DNA of 36,207 nucleotides. Source: Bacteroidales bacterium (GTDB lineage Bacteria; Bacteroidota; Bacteroidia; Bacteroidales; FEN-979). The translations under genes and the position numbers were made by a program. The DNA is taken from positions 1 through 36,207 of the forward strand of contig JACZJJ010000040.1 of NCBI GenBank assembly GCA_014860625.1. The letters run 5' to 3'. Below, piece by piece: positions 1 through 8,138 of this stretch. The notes under the pieces were generated by a model. The model saw only the letters and a program-made list of their open reading frames with translations, searched no databases and was not told where the DNA came from. The stretch's first letter is position 1, and every line of letters begins with the position of its first letter.

Positions 1-1
1 G

Positions 2-535
2 TTTTTTATTGTTTTCTCAATTGTTGTAGCTGCAGCGCTCATGCGATTACTACCGCACTGGCCTAACTTTACACCGGTGGCAGCCATGGCATTGTTTGCG
101 GGAACCTATTTCGAGAGAAAGCAGTTTGCTTTCGCCATACCAATCGCTGCATTGTTTATCAGCGATCTCGTTCTGGGGTTTCACGCCCTCATGCCGGCTG
201 TGTATCTGGGTTTCGTTATCACGGTAGTCATTGGAGCCACCATCCGAAAGCACGTCTCGGTGCGTAACATTGTGCTTGCCTCATTCGCCTCCACGGTTGT
301 CTTCTTCCTGATAACCAACTTTGCGGCTTGGCTGGCATTTCCATTTTATCCCCATAATTTCATGGGATTGATGGAGAGTTACATGGCGGGACTTGTATTT
401 TTTAACGATGGATCCCAGGGGATTTCATTCTTAATGAACGATTTGCTTGGGACATTCTTCTTCAGCGCAGTATTCTACGGAGCCTATTACCTGGCCCACA
501 TGCGGTTTCCGGTCATCGACCGGTCCAGGTTTTAG
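2..535 (+). CDS. DUF6580-like integral membrane protein (5' partial)
   Basis: The reading frame is open to the left edge: the residues before the first ATG (position 41) read as a hydrophobic stretch (FFIVFSIVVAAAL) that continues straight into RLLPHWPNFTPVAAMALF, so the gene very likely starts outside the window and the ATG at 41 is internal. The product has about five hydrophobic segments. The pattern of a buried arginine, then PHxPNFTPVAA, then a segment ending in SDLVLG matches my memory of the DUF6580 family, small membrane proteins that resemble ECF-transporter substrate-binding components. The C-terminus is intact and ends in a short basic tail. Substrate and function are unknown. It ends 4 bases into a possible convergent reverse-strand ORF. 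I am fairly sure of the family and certain of the coding frame. Confidence 0.75.
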   Translation, partial: FFIVFSIVVAAALMRLLPHWPNFTPVAAMALFAGTYFERKQFAFAIPIAALFISDLVLGFHALMPAVYLGFVITVVIGATIRKHVSVRNIVLASFASTVVFFLITNFAAWLAFPFYPHNFMGLMESYMAGLVFFNDGSQGISFLMNDLLGTFFFSAVFYGAYYLAHMRFPVIDRSRF

Positions 536-762
536 GAGAATAACTCCTCATCCCTCTCCATGAGAAGGATGGAATGTTGAGGGACAATAAAATACTTTTC
601 AACATTGAACATGATTTCAATGGCTCCTTTCTGTAGAAATATGGCGAGGTCGCCGTTCTTTGCCTGCAGTGGAATGTATCGAACATTCTCTTCAGCATGT
701 TTCCATGGTTTATGATCATCTTCAGCCGGGACAGGGATGGGATACCCCGGACCGTATTTCAC
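532..762 (-). CDS. Possible small hypothetical protein, start uncertain or frameshifted
   Basis: A 76-residue reverse-strand frame with a GTG start fills most of the gap between the first gene and mutL. The frame stays open upstream to about 798, so an 88-residue product (beginning TKPKEIQTGF) is possible, but no ATG, GTG or TTG lies in that extension. An ATG at 802-800 sits one base out of frame and leads to a stop after 26 codons. A -7-like element (TATCTTTG, reverse strand, 830-823) lies just upstream. One reading is a small gene with a frameshift next to its start codon; another is a chance ORF. No family is recognised. The C-terminal half (GDLAIFLQKGAIEIMFNVEK) looks protein-like, with alternating hydrophobic residues. 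The rest of 536-887 holds nothing else I can support. Confidence 0.3.
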   Translation of the reverse strand: MKYGPGYPIPVPAEDDHKPWKHAEENVRYIPLQAKNGDLAIFLQKGAIEIMFNVEKYFIVPQHSILLMERDEELFS

Positions 763-822
763 AACAAAACCAGTCTGGATTTCCTTCGGTTTGGTTACTC
801 ATTGAGGAGGTTTTCTGATTTC

Positions 823-830
823 CAAAGATA
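823..830 (-). promoter_or_regulatory. Putative Bacteroidota -7 promoter element (TATCTTTG)
   Basis: The reverse strand reads TATCTTTG, a match to the TAnnTTTG -7 consensus. It would place a start site near 816, just ahead of the possible reverse-strand ORF at 532-802. No convincing -33 TTTG at normal spacing was found, so this could be chance. Confidence 0.25.
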
Positions 831-887
831 TAAAATACGGAGGATTGAGGCTCTGTGAATTCAGTAAAATTGGGTATTTTTGTGCCG

Positions 888-2699
888 ATGGGAGACATCA
901 TAAAATTATTATCCGAATCCGTAGCGAATCAGATCGCTGCAGGTGAAGTTGTCCAGAGACCGGCATCCGCAGTGAAAGAACTGATGGAGAATGCCGTTGA
1001 TGCCGGTGCGACTGAGATCATGCTGATCATCAAGGATGCAGGGAAAACGATGATTCAGGTCGTTGACAATGGGTGTGGCATGTCGGATCGGGATGCCAGA
1101 ATGTGTTTTGAGCGGCATGCGACCTCCAAAATAAAAAGTGCGAACGACCTGCTTGCAATACGTACGCTGGGCTTCCGTGGTGAAGCCCTTGCATCGATAG
1201 CCTCCATCTCCCAGGTTGAACTCAAATCAAAGCGAACGGAAGATGATATTGGCACCTCTATCCAGATTCATGGGTCAGAATTTATCTCTCAGGAAGCCGT
1301 TAGTTGCAGTGACGGGACTGCCGTGATTATCAAGAACCTCTTCTACAATGTACCTGCCAGAAGGAACTTCCTTAAGAGCAATACACTGGAGCTCAAATAT
1401 ATTATGGAGGAGTTTAACCGGGTCGCCCTGGTTCATCCGGATATCAGTTTCAAACTCTATAACCAGGATAAGATCCTCATCCAACTCTCTCCGTCCAATC
1501 TGAAACAACGCCTGGTAGCCTTATTAGGGAGTTCATACAACCAACGGCTGATCCCGGTTCAACAGGAATCCAATCTTGTCAATCTCACCGGATTCATAGG
1601 TAAACCTGAATTTGCCAGAAAAACGCGGGGAGAGCAATACTTCTTCGCCAATGGCCGGTTCATCAAAAACCCATACCTGAACCATGCCGTTGAAAATGCC
1701 TTTCAGGAACTGATCATGAAGGATACATTTCCTACTTATTTCATCTATCTTGAAGTCGATCCTTCTTCTATTGATGTGAACATTCATCCTACAAAGACGG
1801 AGATCAACTTCCAGGATGCCAAAAGTATTTACGCCATCCTTAATGCTGCGATCAAGCAATCAATCGGTCGCTATAACCTCACTCCGGCACTCGATTTCGA
1901 AACTGAGAAATCCCTCGATCTGCCTCCGCTTCCGAAAGACCATCCGATTACCCCTCCTACAATCCGGATAAACCCCGAATACAACCCGTTTGAAAAGCAA
2001 ACCAGGCCTCAAATGGAGTTTAACTACAAGGTATCCGGAAGTGAAAGAGGTGTTCAATGGCAGCAGTTGTATGACCCTTTGAAAGAGATTCATCCGCGGC
2101 AAATAGAGGTTCCTGATCTGGAAGAATCTGTTTACCCGATCATTCAGGTTGAGAATAAATTTCTGGTTACCCAGATTCAGCAAGGGGTTGTAATCGTTGA
2201 CCAGCAGGCTGCACACGAGAGGATTCTGTATGAAAAATTCATTCAACAGGAGAAAAACGGATCGGATGGTGCACAAAAACTCCTGTTGCCCCTCACAATA
2301 CAGCTCTCCCCCGATGATTCACAAATGATCCTGGATCTATCCGATTCGCTTTCACAAGCCGGCTTTGACGTCTCTGAATTCGGAAAAAATACGTTTGTTG
2401 TCCATTCTGCTCCTTCCGGAGTTGAATCGTCTGAGATCCAGCTTCTGATTGAAGGCATCCTGGAAGCCTACAAGAGCGAAACCGATGGATTTAAAAATAA
2501 AGGGGCCCATCAACTGGCACGAACAATGGCACGCAGGCTTTCTATCAAGCACGGCAGGCACCTGAATCCACGTGAGTCATCAGCTCTCTTCAGTGATCTG
2601 TTGAGATGTGCGGCACCTGATATCACTCCGGAGGGAAAGCCTACGATGTACCTGCTGGACTTTGATGAACTTGGCAAAAAATTTAAGCACACAACCTGA
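888..2699 (+). CDS. mutL: DNA mismatch repair protein MutL
   Basis: MutL couples mismatch recognition by MutS to strand incision and excision. The N-terminal GHKL ATPase shows all landmark motifs: KELMENAVDAGA (residues 30-41, with E31 and N35 in the positions of the catalytic Glu and Mg-binding Asn), DNGCGM, ATSKI and GFRGEALASI. The C-terminal dimerisation/endonuclease domain carries DQQAAHERILYE from D438, the metal-binding DQxA(x)2E(x)4E signature with Gln at the usual His position, and a late CAAPDITPEGKP segment. This suggests a nicking-competent MutL, as expected in bacteria without MutH. At 603 residues the length is normal. I chose ATG 888 because family members begin close to this point; a GTG at 855 would add 11 atypical residues. 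It is followed 5 bases later by a rhomboid gene. Confidence 0.95.
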   Translation: MGDIIKLLSESVANQIAAGEVVQRPASAVKELMENAVDAGATEIMLIIKDAGKTMIQVVDNGCGMSDRDARMCFERHATSKIKSANDLLAIRTLGFRGEALASIASISQVELKSKRTEDDIGTSIQIHGSEFISQEAVSCSDGTAVIIKNLFYNVPARRNFLKSNTLELKYIMEEFNRVALVHPDISFKLYNQDKILIQLSPSNLKQRLVALLGSSYNQRLIPVQQESNLVNLTGFIGKPEFARKTRGEQYFFANGRFIKNPYLNHAVENAFQELIMKDTFPTYFIYLEVDPSSIDVNIHPTKTEINFQDAKSIYAILNAAIKQSIGRYNLTPALDFETEKSLDLPPLPKDHPITPPTIRINPEYNPFEKQTRPQMEFNYKVSGSERGVQWQQLYDPLKEIHPRQIEVPDLEESVYPIIQVENKFLVTQIQQGVVIVDQQAAHERILYEKFIQQEKNGSDGAQKLLLPLTIQLSPDDSQMILDLSDSLSQAGFDVSEFGKNTFVVHSAPSGVESSEIQLLIEGILEAYKSETDGFKNKGAHQLARTMARRLSIKHGRHLNPRESSALFSDLLRCAAPDITPEGKPTMYLLDFDELGKKFKHTT

Positions 2700-2704
2700 C
2701 CTAT

Positions 2705-3535
2705 ATGAACTCCAACCAATACAGTCCTACCGGCTTTAAAGTCCTCCCGCCAGTCGTTAAAAATCTGCTGATTATCAATGGGCTATTCTACCTTGCAACG
2801 TTGTCGTTTGAGAGCGCTTTCGGGATCGATCTGGTGAGATTTCTCGGACTGTACTATGTTGAATCGGAATACTTTCAGCCATACCAGTTTGTAACCTATA
2901 TGTTCCTGCATGCCAATTTCGGACATATCCTGTGGAACATGTTCGCGCTATGGATGTTCGGATATCTTATTGAGAACGTTTGGGGTTCAAAACGGTTTCT
3001 TACCTATTACATGGTAACCGGTATCGGAGCTGCCATCATCCAGACCCTGATCAACTGGTGGAATTTTTCTTCGATTCAGCATGAAGCCCTTCTTTTTGCC
3101 GATCAACCCACCGTTGATGCGTTTGTTCTGTTTGTCAAGTCGAATTTTCCGAGTTATTACGAATACCATGATGTGATCCGAAACTTTATCTCGGAGTGGA
3201 CACTCAATCCCGGAAACCCCTCTTACGCAGGACAATCCGTTGACTATACAAACCAGTTGATTCAGCTCCAGATGAATGTTCCCACGATTGGGGCATCCGG
3301 AGCTGTTTACGGGATTCTACTGGCATTTGGCATGATGTTTCCAAATATGCTTGTCTATGTTTACTTCCTTTTCCCCATCAAAGCAAAATGGATCGTGATC
3401 ATATACGGAGCCTTGGAGCTTTTCTCGGGCATATCCAATAATCCGAGTGATAACGTCGCTCACTTCGCTCATCTGGGCGGTATGATCTTTGGATTTTTTA
3501 TGATCTACTTTTGGAAAAAAAGAGCAACTTTGTAA
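2705..3535 (+). CDS. Rhomboid family intramembrane serine protease (first of pair)
   Basis: This is a membrane-embedded serine protease that cleaves transmembrane helices near the lipid surface. The 276-residue product shows the rhomboid core: HANFGHILWNM in the second helix region, the catalytic serine in GASGAVYG (S198), and the catalytic histidine region AHFAHLGG (H253 or H256; H256 fits the AHxGG pattern better). A loop of roughly 65 mostly polar residues, larger than usual, lies between the second-third helix region and the catalytic serine. About six transmembrane segments are visible. The gene starts 5 bases after mutL and is followed at once by a second rhomboid gene, so they are probably cotranscribed. 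The physiological substrate cannot be read from sequence. Confidence 0.92.
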   Translation: MNSNQYSPTGFKVLPPVVKNLLIINGLFYLATLSFESAFGIDLVRFLGLYYVESEYFQPYQFVTYMFLHANFGHILWNMFALWMFGYLIENVWGSKRFLTYYMVTGIGAAIIQTLINWWNFSSIQHEALLFADQPTVDAFVLFVKSNFPSYYEYHDVIRNFISEWTLNPGNPSYAGQSVDYTNQLIQLQMNVPTIGASGAVYGILLAFGMMFPNMLVYVYFLFPIKAKWIVIIYGALELFSGISNNPSDNVAHFAHLGGMIFGFFMIYFWKKRATL

Positions 3536-3552
3536 CGAACTATCTCTTGAAA

Positions 3553-4479
3553 ATGAATATGAACCAACCACCATTTAACCCGATTTCTGATGCACGGAAC
3601 TTTTTCAGGTCAAAATCGGCTCTTACCTATTTGGTGATCATCAATATTTCGGTATGGATATTTATCCAGATATTCCGTGTTCTGGCTTTCCTTTTTGACA
3701 CGCCGGATTCATCCTCTGCCTTTTCGTCTGTGGTGGACCACCTGGCAGTCCCTGCCTCTTTTTCCCTGCTTATACAACAGCCCTGGACACTTTTCACTTA
3801 CATGTTCCTTCATGTCGGTATCTGGCATATTCTTTTTAACATGTTATGGCTCTTCTGGTTCGGCCGGATTTTCCTGGAGTATCTGACAGAGAAACAGATG
3901 TTCTGGGTATATATCCTGGGCGGACTTGCAGGAGCTGTTGCATACATCACTGCTTACAATGTCTTCCCGGTGTTTGGCCCCACGATCCTTAACTCATACA
4001 CGTTGGGCGCTTCAGCATCGGTTATGGCGATCGTGACGGCCATTGCATTTTATGTGCCAAATTATACCCTCTACCTGCTTTTTTTCGGCAGGGTAAAAAT
4101 CATCTATATTGCGATAGCGCTTTTTGTTCTTGATTTCTTCACCATCCCCGGTGGAAATGCAGGAGGCCAGATTGCCCACATTGGTGGAGCTCTCCTGGGA
4201 TATCTCTTTATTAAATCCCTCAAGCCTTCGGCTATATCATCATATAAAGACAGAAGCTCATTGATGGGGTGGATCTTGCGCATGTTCACTACCAGAAAAA
4301 GTCATTCTAACAGCAGCCGTACTCCGCGAAGACCTGTTACGGATGAAGAATTCAACCGACAGAAGGCACAGCAACAAAAACGAATTGATACGATCCTAGA
4401 CAAGATATCCAAGGGCGGGTATGACAGCCTGACCAGGGAAGAGAAAGAGTTTCTGTTCAAGTCGTCCGGAAAATACTGA
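3553..4479 (+). CDS. Rhomboid family protease with Bacteroidota C-terminal tail (second of pair)
   Basis: This is a second, clearly diverged rhomboid protease of about 308 residues. The core shows HVGIWHILFNM, the active-site serine in LGASASVM (S154) and the histidine in GQIAHIGG (H209). After the last helix comes a cytosolic tail of about 90 residues: a basic linker, then a helical end containing DTILDKISKGGYDSLTREEK, which I recognise as the tail (DUF6576-like) common on rhomboids of this phylum. I place the start at ATG 3553, which gives a normal N-terminus (MNMNQPPFN) after the previous stop; an in-frame ATG at 3511 would overlap the upstream gene by 25 bases. Two rhomboids side by side suggests division of labour or an obligate pair, but their substrates are unknown. 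Confidence 0.92.
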   Translation: MNMNQPPFNPISDARNFFRSKSALTYLVIINISVWIFIQIFRVLAFLFDTPDSSSAFSSVVDHLAVPASFSLLIQQPWTLFTYMFLHVGIWHILFNMLWLFWFGRIFLEYLTEKQMFWVYILGGLAGAVAYITAYNVFPVFGPTILNSYTLGASASVMAIVTAIAFYVPNYTLYLLFFGRVKIIYIAIALFVLDFFTIPGGNAGGQIAHIGGALLGYLFIKSLKPSAISSYKDRSSLMGWILRMFTTRKSHSNSSRTPRRPVTDEEFNRQKAQQQKRIDTILDKISKGGYDSLTREEKEFLFKSSGKY

Positions 4480-4487
4480 CTCGCAGA

Positions 4488-5609
4488 ATGGGAAACAAAC
4501 GAAAAATTTCTGGTCGATTCTGGATCAGCATTTTGCTGATATTTAATCTTTTAGCTGTCATATCTATCCTTTGCTCCTATGGCTCTCGTTACATTGATCC
4601 GCGCGACGCATGGATGATTGCTCTTTTCGGACTGCTTTATCCCTATATCCTCATTGTCAATATCTGCTTCTTTGTCCTTTGGCTGTTTATCAGGCTTAGA
4701 TATGCATGGATATCACTCATTTCGATCCTAATCGGTTGGCCTCAGCTGAATGCGATGATCACTTTACCTTCTGATAACCCCGTTCTTCTCCCAGGCCAGA
4801 ATATCAACCTGACAACATGGAATGTTCATGGTTTTGCAGGACAAATGAATGTGAGAGGCGATGTCAGAGCTGAAATTATTGAATACCTAACCGAAGAGAA
4901 CCCGGATGTATTGTGCATGCAGGAAGTTCGTATTTATGAAGCTGACTTTAATCCTGTTCTTCACAGGATGTCGAGGGCCTGGGGATTACCCTATCTTTAT
5001 GCCAAGGATTATTATAACCAGGATGAAGAAAGCGGATTTAACGGAGTTGTCACCTATTCCCGTTATCCTATCATCAGTGCAGGTTACCTGGGGCATCAGT
5101 CGAAAAAATGTTTCGGATTATACACTGACATTGGTTTTGAACATGATACGGTCAGGATATTCAATGTCCACCTTGCCTCAGTACGTCTTGGTCAGAACGA
5201 TGTGAATTTTTACTATCAGCTGAAAAAAACGAAGACGGAGAACATGAACTTTAAAGCAGGTATCTTCAGTATTCTCAGAAAGTTGAAAATTGCGTTTATC
5301 ACCCGGGCAAAAGAGACCGACATTCTTCTTGAAGCCATTCGCCAGTCTCCTTATCCCATATTGGTTTGCGGTGACATGAATGATTCCCCGTTCTCGTATA
5401 CGTACAGGGAATTAACGTTATCACTTACAGATTCTTACAGAGTTGCAGGAGAAGGTTTTTTTGGCAGTACATACGACGGAGCCATGCCAAATTACAGGAT
5501 CGATTTCATCCTTTATGACAACCACTTCAAGGCATTTTCCTATAACAAATCGGACGTTACTTTTTCGGATCATTACCCGGTTTCGGGGCTTATCATGATA
5601 GCCAACTAA
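4488..5609 (+). CDS. Membrane-anchored endonuclease/exonuclease/phosphatase family protein
   Basis: The first ~100 residues hold three hydrophobic helices. They are followed by a complete EEP (exonuclease III/DNase I-like) fold: LTTWNVHGF (substrate-binding Asn), MQEVRIY (metal-binding Glu), the VCGDMNDSP motif (catalytic GDxN), a late RIDFIL, and SDHYPVSG with the terminal catalytic His. The active domain probably lies outside the inner membrane, in the periplasm, where such proteins act as phosphodiesterases or nucleases on lipids, nucleotides or nucleic acids; the exact substrate is not predictable. The gene starts 8 bases after the second rhomboid and ends 4 bases before uvrB, so it belongs to the same tightly packed run of genes. 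Family assignment is confident; function is not. Confidence 0.88.
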   Translation: MGNKRKISGRFWISILLIFNLLAVISILCSYGSRYIDPRDAWMIALFGLLYPYILIVNICFFVLWLFIRLRYAWISLISILIGWPQLNAMITLPSDNPVLLPGQNINLTTWNVHGFAGQMNVRGDVRAEIIEYLTEENPDVLCMQEVRIYEADFNPVLHRMSRAWGLPYLYAKDYYNQDEESGFNGVVTYSRYPIISAGYLGHQSKKCFGLYTDIGFEHDTVRIFNVHLASVRLGQNDVNFYYQLKKTKTENMNFKAGIFSILRKLKIAFITRAKETDILLEAIRQSPYPILVCGDMNDSPFSYTYRELTLSLTDSYRVAGEGFFGSTYDGAMPNYRIDFILYDNHFKAFSYNKSDVTFSDHYPVSGLIMIAN

Positions 5610-5613
5610 TCGA

Positions 5614-7635
5614 ATGGAGTTTTGCCTTACCAGTGAATTTCAACCTACCGGAGACCAGCCTGAAGCAATCAGGCAATTGGTTGAAGGATTGGAGCGTGGC
5701 GACGACTGCCAGGTCCTGCTTGGCGTGACAGGGTCGGGAAAGACCTATACCATAGCCAATGTCATTCAGGAGGTCAAGCGCCCTACATTGGTTCTGAGTC
5801 ATAACAAGACACTTGCAGCACAGCTCTATGGAGAGTTTAAGCAGTTTTTTCCTGACAATGCCGTGGAATTCTTTGTATCCTATTATGACTACTACCAACC
5901 GGAAGCCTATATTCCTGTTACAAATACCTACATTGAGAAAGATCTTTCTATCAATGAAGAGATAGAAAAACTTCGGCTTAGTACCTCTTCTTCGCTTTTA
6001 TCAGGGCGTCGTGACGTGATTGTCGTCTCATCAGTTTCGTGTATTTACGGCATCGGAAATCCGGATGACTTTGCCAGCAATGTCATCCGGATCAACCAAA
6101 AAGAACATATCAGCCGGAACAAGTTCTTGCTCTCACTCGTAAACAGCCTCTATTCCAGGACGGAGAGCGACTTTACCCGTGGCCGTTTCAGGGTTCGGGG
6201 GGATACGGTAGATATTTTCCCTGCCTACCTTGATTTTGCCTACCGAATCATTTTCTGGGACGATGAAGTGGAAACTCTGGAGTCATTTGATCCTGTTTCG
6301 GGCCGAAAATTGGATCAGCACACCTTCCTGAATATCTATCCCGCCAATATTTTTGTCACCTCTCCGGATAAGATGAAGAGTGCATTGACTGATATCCAGG
6401 ATGATCTGATAAAGCAGTGCGCTTATTTCAGGGAAAGCGGAAAAGAATTTGAAGCCAAACGCCTGGAGGAACGTGTATCTTATGATATCGAGATGATGCG
6501 GGAACTGGGATACTGCTCGGGAATTGAAAACTATTCCCGTTATTTTGATGGCCGTAAATCCGGTTCACGTCCCTTCTGTCTTCTCGATTACTTCCCTGAT
6601 GATTTCCTGATGGTTGTTGACGAAAGCCATGTAACCATGCCGCAGATCCGGGCGATGTACGGTGGGGACAGGTCAAGGAAACAAACTCTTGTGGAATACG
6701 GGTTCAGGTTGCCTTCAGCCATGGATAACCGTCCGCTCAAATTCGATGAATTTGAGGCTATGACTACCCAGCTGCTTTTCGTTAGTGCGACTCCAGCGGA
6801 CTATGAATTGCAACGATCTCAGGGAGTGGTTGTTGAGCAGGTGATCAGACCGACGGGCTTACTTGATCCCCAGGTGGTAGTCAAGCCTAGCCAAAACCAG
6901 ATTGACGACTTGTTGGAAGAGATTAACCTCAGGGCAGAGAAGAATGAGCGCGTGCTGGTAACCACGCTGACAAAGCGCATGGCTGAAGAGCTGACGAAAT
7001 ACTTTACCCGGATTTACATCAACACCCGGTATATCCATTCTGATGTGGACACGCTGGAACGGGTGGAGATTTTGCGTGACCTGAGAATGGGGAAATTCGA
7101 TGTACTGGTGGGTGTTAACCTGTTGCGTGAAGGACTCGATTTGCCTGAAGTATCCCTGGTCGCTATCCTGGATGCGGATAAAGAGGGATTTTTGCGATCT
7201 GAACGATCTCTCACGCAAACAGCAGGCCGGGCAGCTCGGAACATAAACAGCATGGTGATCATGTATGCAGACAAGGTAACTGTTTCGATGCAGCGGATGA
7301 TGGATGAGACGAACCGCCGAAGGCTCAAGCAAATAGAATATAATACAAAGCATAACATAACTCCAACGCAAATCGTTAAAAGCACTCATGAAATCCTTGG
7401 TCAGACGGCAATTGCAGGCTCAAAAGGAGATATCCGCAGAGCCTATCACGATTCCTCATCAGTGGGTGCTGCAGCTGATCCTCTCATTGCCTACCTTTCC
7501 AAGGAGAAACTTCAAAAGTTATTAACAACGACACGGAAAGCCATGGAGGAGGCCGTGAAAGAGCTTGATTTTATTGAGGCGGCCCGATTAAGGGATGATG
7601 TAGTCCAGATTCAGCAACACCTTGACACAAAATAA
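5614..7635 (+). CDS. uvrB: Excinuclease ABC subunit UvrB
   Basis: UvrB is the damage-verifying helicase-like subunit of UvrABC nucleotide excision repair; it receives lesions from UvrA and recruits UvrC for incision. The 673-residue product has the family's normal length and architecture: Walker A GVTGSGKT (residues 37-44), the beta-hairpin region with YYDYYQPEAYIP, the DESH box (VVDESHVT), the helicase motif V/VI segment with LLREGLDLPEVS and QTAGRAARN, and a C-terminal UVR coiled coil (EEAVKELDFIEAARLRDD) that contacts UvrC. No key residue is missing. It starts 4 bases after the EEP-family gene. With mutL upstream, two DNA-repair genes bracket three membrane-protein genes. The polysaccharide locus begins after the ~110-base AT-rich gap that follows. 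Confidence 0.97.
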   Translation: MEFCLTSEFQPTGDQPEAIRQLVEGLERGDDCQVLLGVTGSGKTYTIANVIQEVKRPTLVLSHNKTLAAQLYGEFKQFFPDNAVEFFVSYYDYYQPEAYIPVTNTYIEKDLSINEEIEKLRLSTSSSLLSGRRDVIVVSSVSCIYGIGNPDDFASNVIRINQKEHISRNKFLLSLVNSLYSRTESDFTRGRFRVRGDTVDIFPAYLDFAYRIIFWDDEVETLESFDPVSGRKLDQHTFLNIYPANIFVTSPDKMKSALTDIQDDLIKQCAYFRESGKEFEAKRLEERVSYDIEMMRELGYCSGIENYSRYFDGRKSGSRPFCLLDYFPDDFLMVVDESHVTMPQIRAMYGGDRSRKQTLVEYGFRLPSAMDNRPLKFDEFEAMTTQLLFVSATPADYELQRSQGVVVEQVIRPTGLLDPQVVVKPSQNQIDDLLEEINLRAEKNERVLVTTLTKRMAEELTKYFTRIYINTRYIHSDVDTLERVEILRDLRMGKFDVLVGVNLLREGLDLPEVSLVAILDADKEGFLRSERSLTQTAGRAARNINSMVIMYADKVTVSMQRMMDETNRRRLKQIEYNTKHNITPTQIVKSTHEILGQTAIAGSKGDIRRAYHDSSSVGAAADPLIAYLSKEKLQKLLTTTRKAMEEAVKELDFIEAARLRDDVVQIQQHLDTK

Positions 7636-7673
7636 CATGATTGGAATCGCAACGAGCCTGGTCAATAACTTTT

Positions 7674-7689
7674 GATATTTGTTAATATC
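7674..7689. repeat. AT-rich inverted repeat between uvrB and the response regulator gene
   Basis: GATATT and AATATC form a perfect 6-base inverted repeat around a TGTT loop. It lies 38 bases after the uvrB stop and about 30 bases before the putative -7 element at 7718. It is too weak a hairpin to call an intrinsic terminator with confidence; it could equally be an operator. Confidence 0.3.
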
Positions 7690-7717
7690 TATTTTCTTCG
7701 TTTTATCTTATTTCTAA

Positions 7718-7725
7718 TATATTTG
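7718..7725 (+). promoter_or_regulatory. Putative -7 promoter element opening the polysaccharide locus (TATATTTG)
   Basis: TATATTTG matches the Bacteroidota -7 consensus TAnnTTTG. It lies 20 bases before the response regulator ATG, in an AT-rich stretch that is the only sizeable gap between uvrB and the locus. A good -33 TTTG at the expected spacing is not evident. An AAAGG at 7735-7739 could serve as a weak ribosome binding site. Confidence 0.45.
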
Positions 7726-7745
7726 TTCAAAAATAAAGGTCTTTA

Positions 7746-8138
7746 ATGAAGAAGAAGATCCTAGCAATTGATGATGAAAAGAGTATTCGATTTATCATCG
7801 AAAATACATTCAATAAAGATTTTGATGTAGCGACCATGTCCAATGGCATGGATGCACTTTTCTACTTACAATCGGGTAACATTCCTGACGTGATTATTTG
7901 TGACCTGGAGATGCCTGTTTTAAATGGAATTGAATTCGTTAAACGTCTGCGTGAAAGTGGGTTTTTTGAAGACATCCCTCTGATCATGTTATCGGGGAAA
8001 GAGGAGAGTGCTGAAAAGATCAGATGCTTTGAGATGGGAGCTGACGATTATGTTCTAAAGCCTTTTAATCCTCGAGAACTACTTGCACGTATCAAACGTC
8101 GACTCGAAAATATTAATTGTACTTACAACAACGAATGA
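7746..8138 (+). CDS. Stand-alone response regulator receiver protein
   Basis: This is a CheY-like receiver of 130 residues with no output domain. The phosphorylation site is intact: acidic pocket D9-D10 (AIDDEKS), phospho-acceptor D53 (ICDLEMP), S83 in the Thr/Ser switch position (LSGKEE) and K105 in LKPF. It should therefore accept a phosphoryl group from a histidine kinase and signal by protein-protein contact. It overlaps the next gene by 4 bases (ATGA), which implies translational coupling to the sugar transferase. Its sequence resembles the dead receiver fused to that transferase (MSNGMDALFYL against MPNGLSAMYWL), so the two probably arose by duplication. A partner kinase is not identified here; the kinase-like gene at the right edge lacks its histidine. 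It probably controls priming or export of the polysaccharide. Confidence 0.92.
   Translation: MKKKILAIDDEKSIRFIIENTFNKDFDVATMSNGMDALFYLQSGNIPDVIICDLEMPVLNGIEFVKRLRESGFFEDIPLIMLSGKEESAEKIRCFEMGADDYVLKPFNPRELLARIKRRLENINCTYNNE

Noticed and set aside
41-535. Treating the first gene as complete from the ATG at 41
   Set aside because: The frame remains open to the left edge with hydrophobic residues, so the ATG is internal.
875-882. TATTTTTG resembling a -7 element just before the mutL ATG
   Set aside because: It would put the start site at or after the ATG and has no -33 partner; AT-rich sequence gives such matches by chance.
855-887. Upstream GTG start for mutL adding 11 residues
   Set aside because: MutL proteins begin at about the MGDIIKLL position, and the added residues are unlike any MutL N-terminus; ATG 888 fits better.
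3511-3552. Longer start for the second rhomboid
   Set aside because: It overlaps the preceding gene by 25 bases and adds residues without the look of a rhomboid N-terminus.
6859-7389. Long open frame on the reverse strand inside uvrB (176 codons)
   Set aside because: It lies entirely within a strongly supported gene, shows no protein-like motif, and is rich in His, Gln and Ser as antisense frames often are.
7636-7745. Riboswitch or structured leader before the response regulator
   Set aside because: The 110 bases are AT-rich with only one 6-base inverted repeat and no recognisable conserved core.
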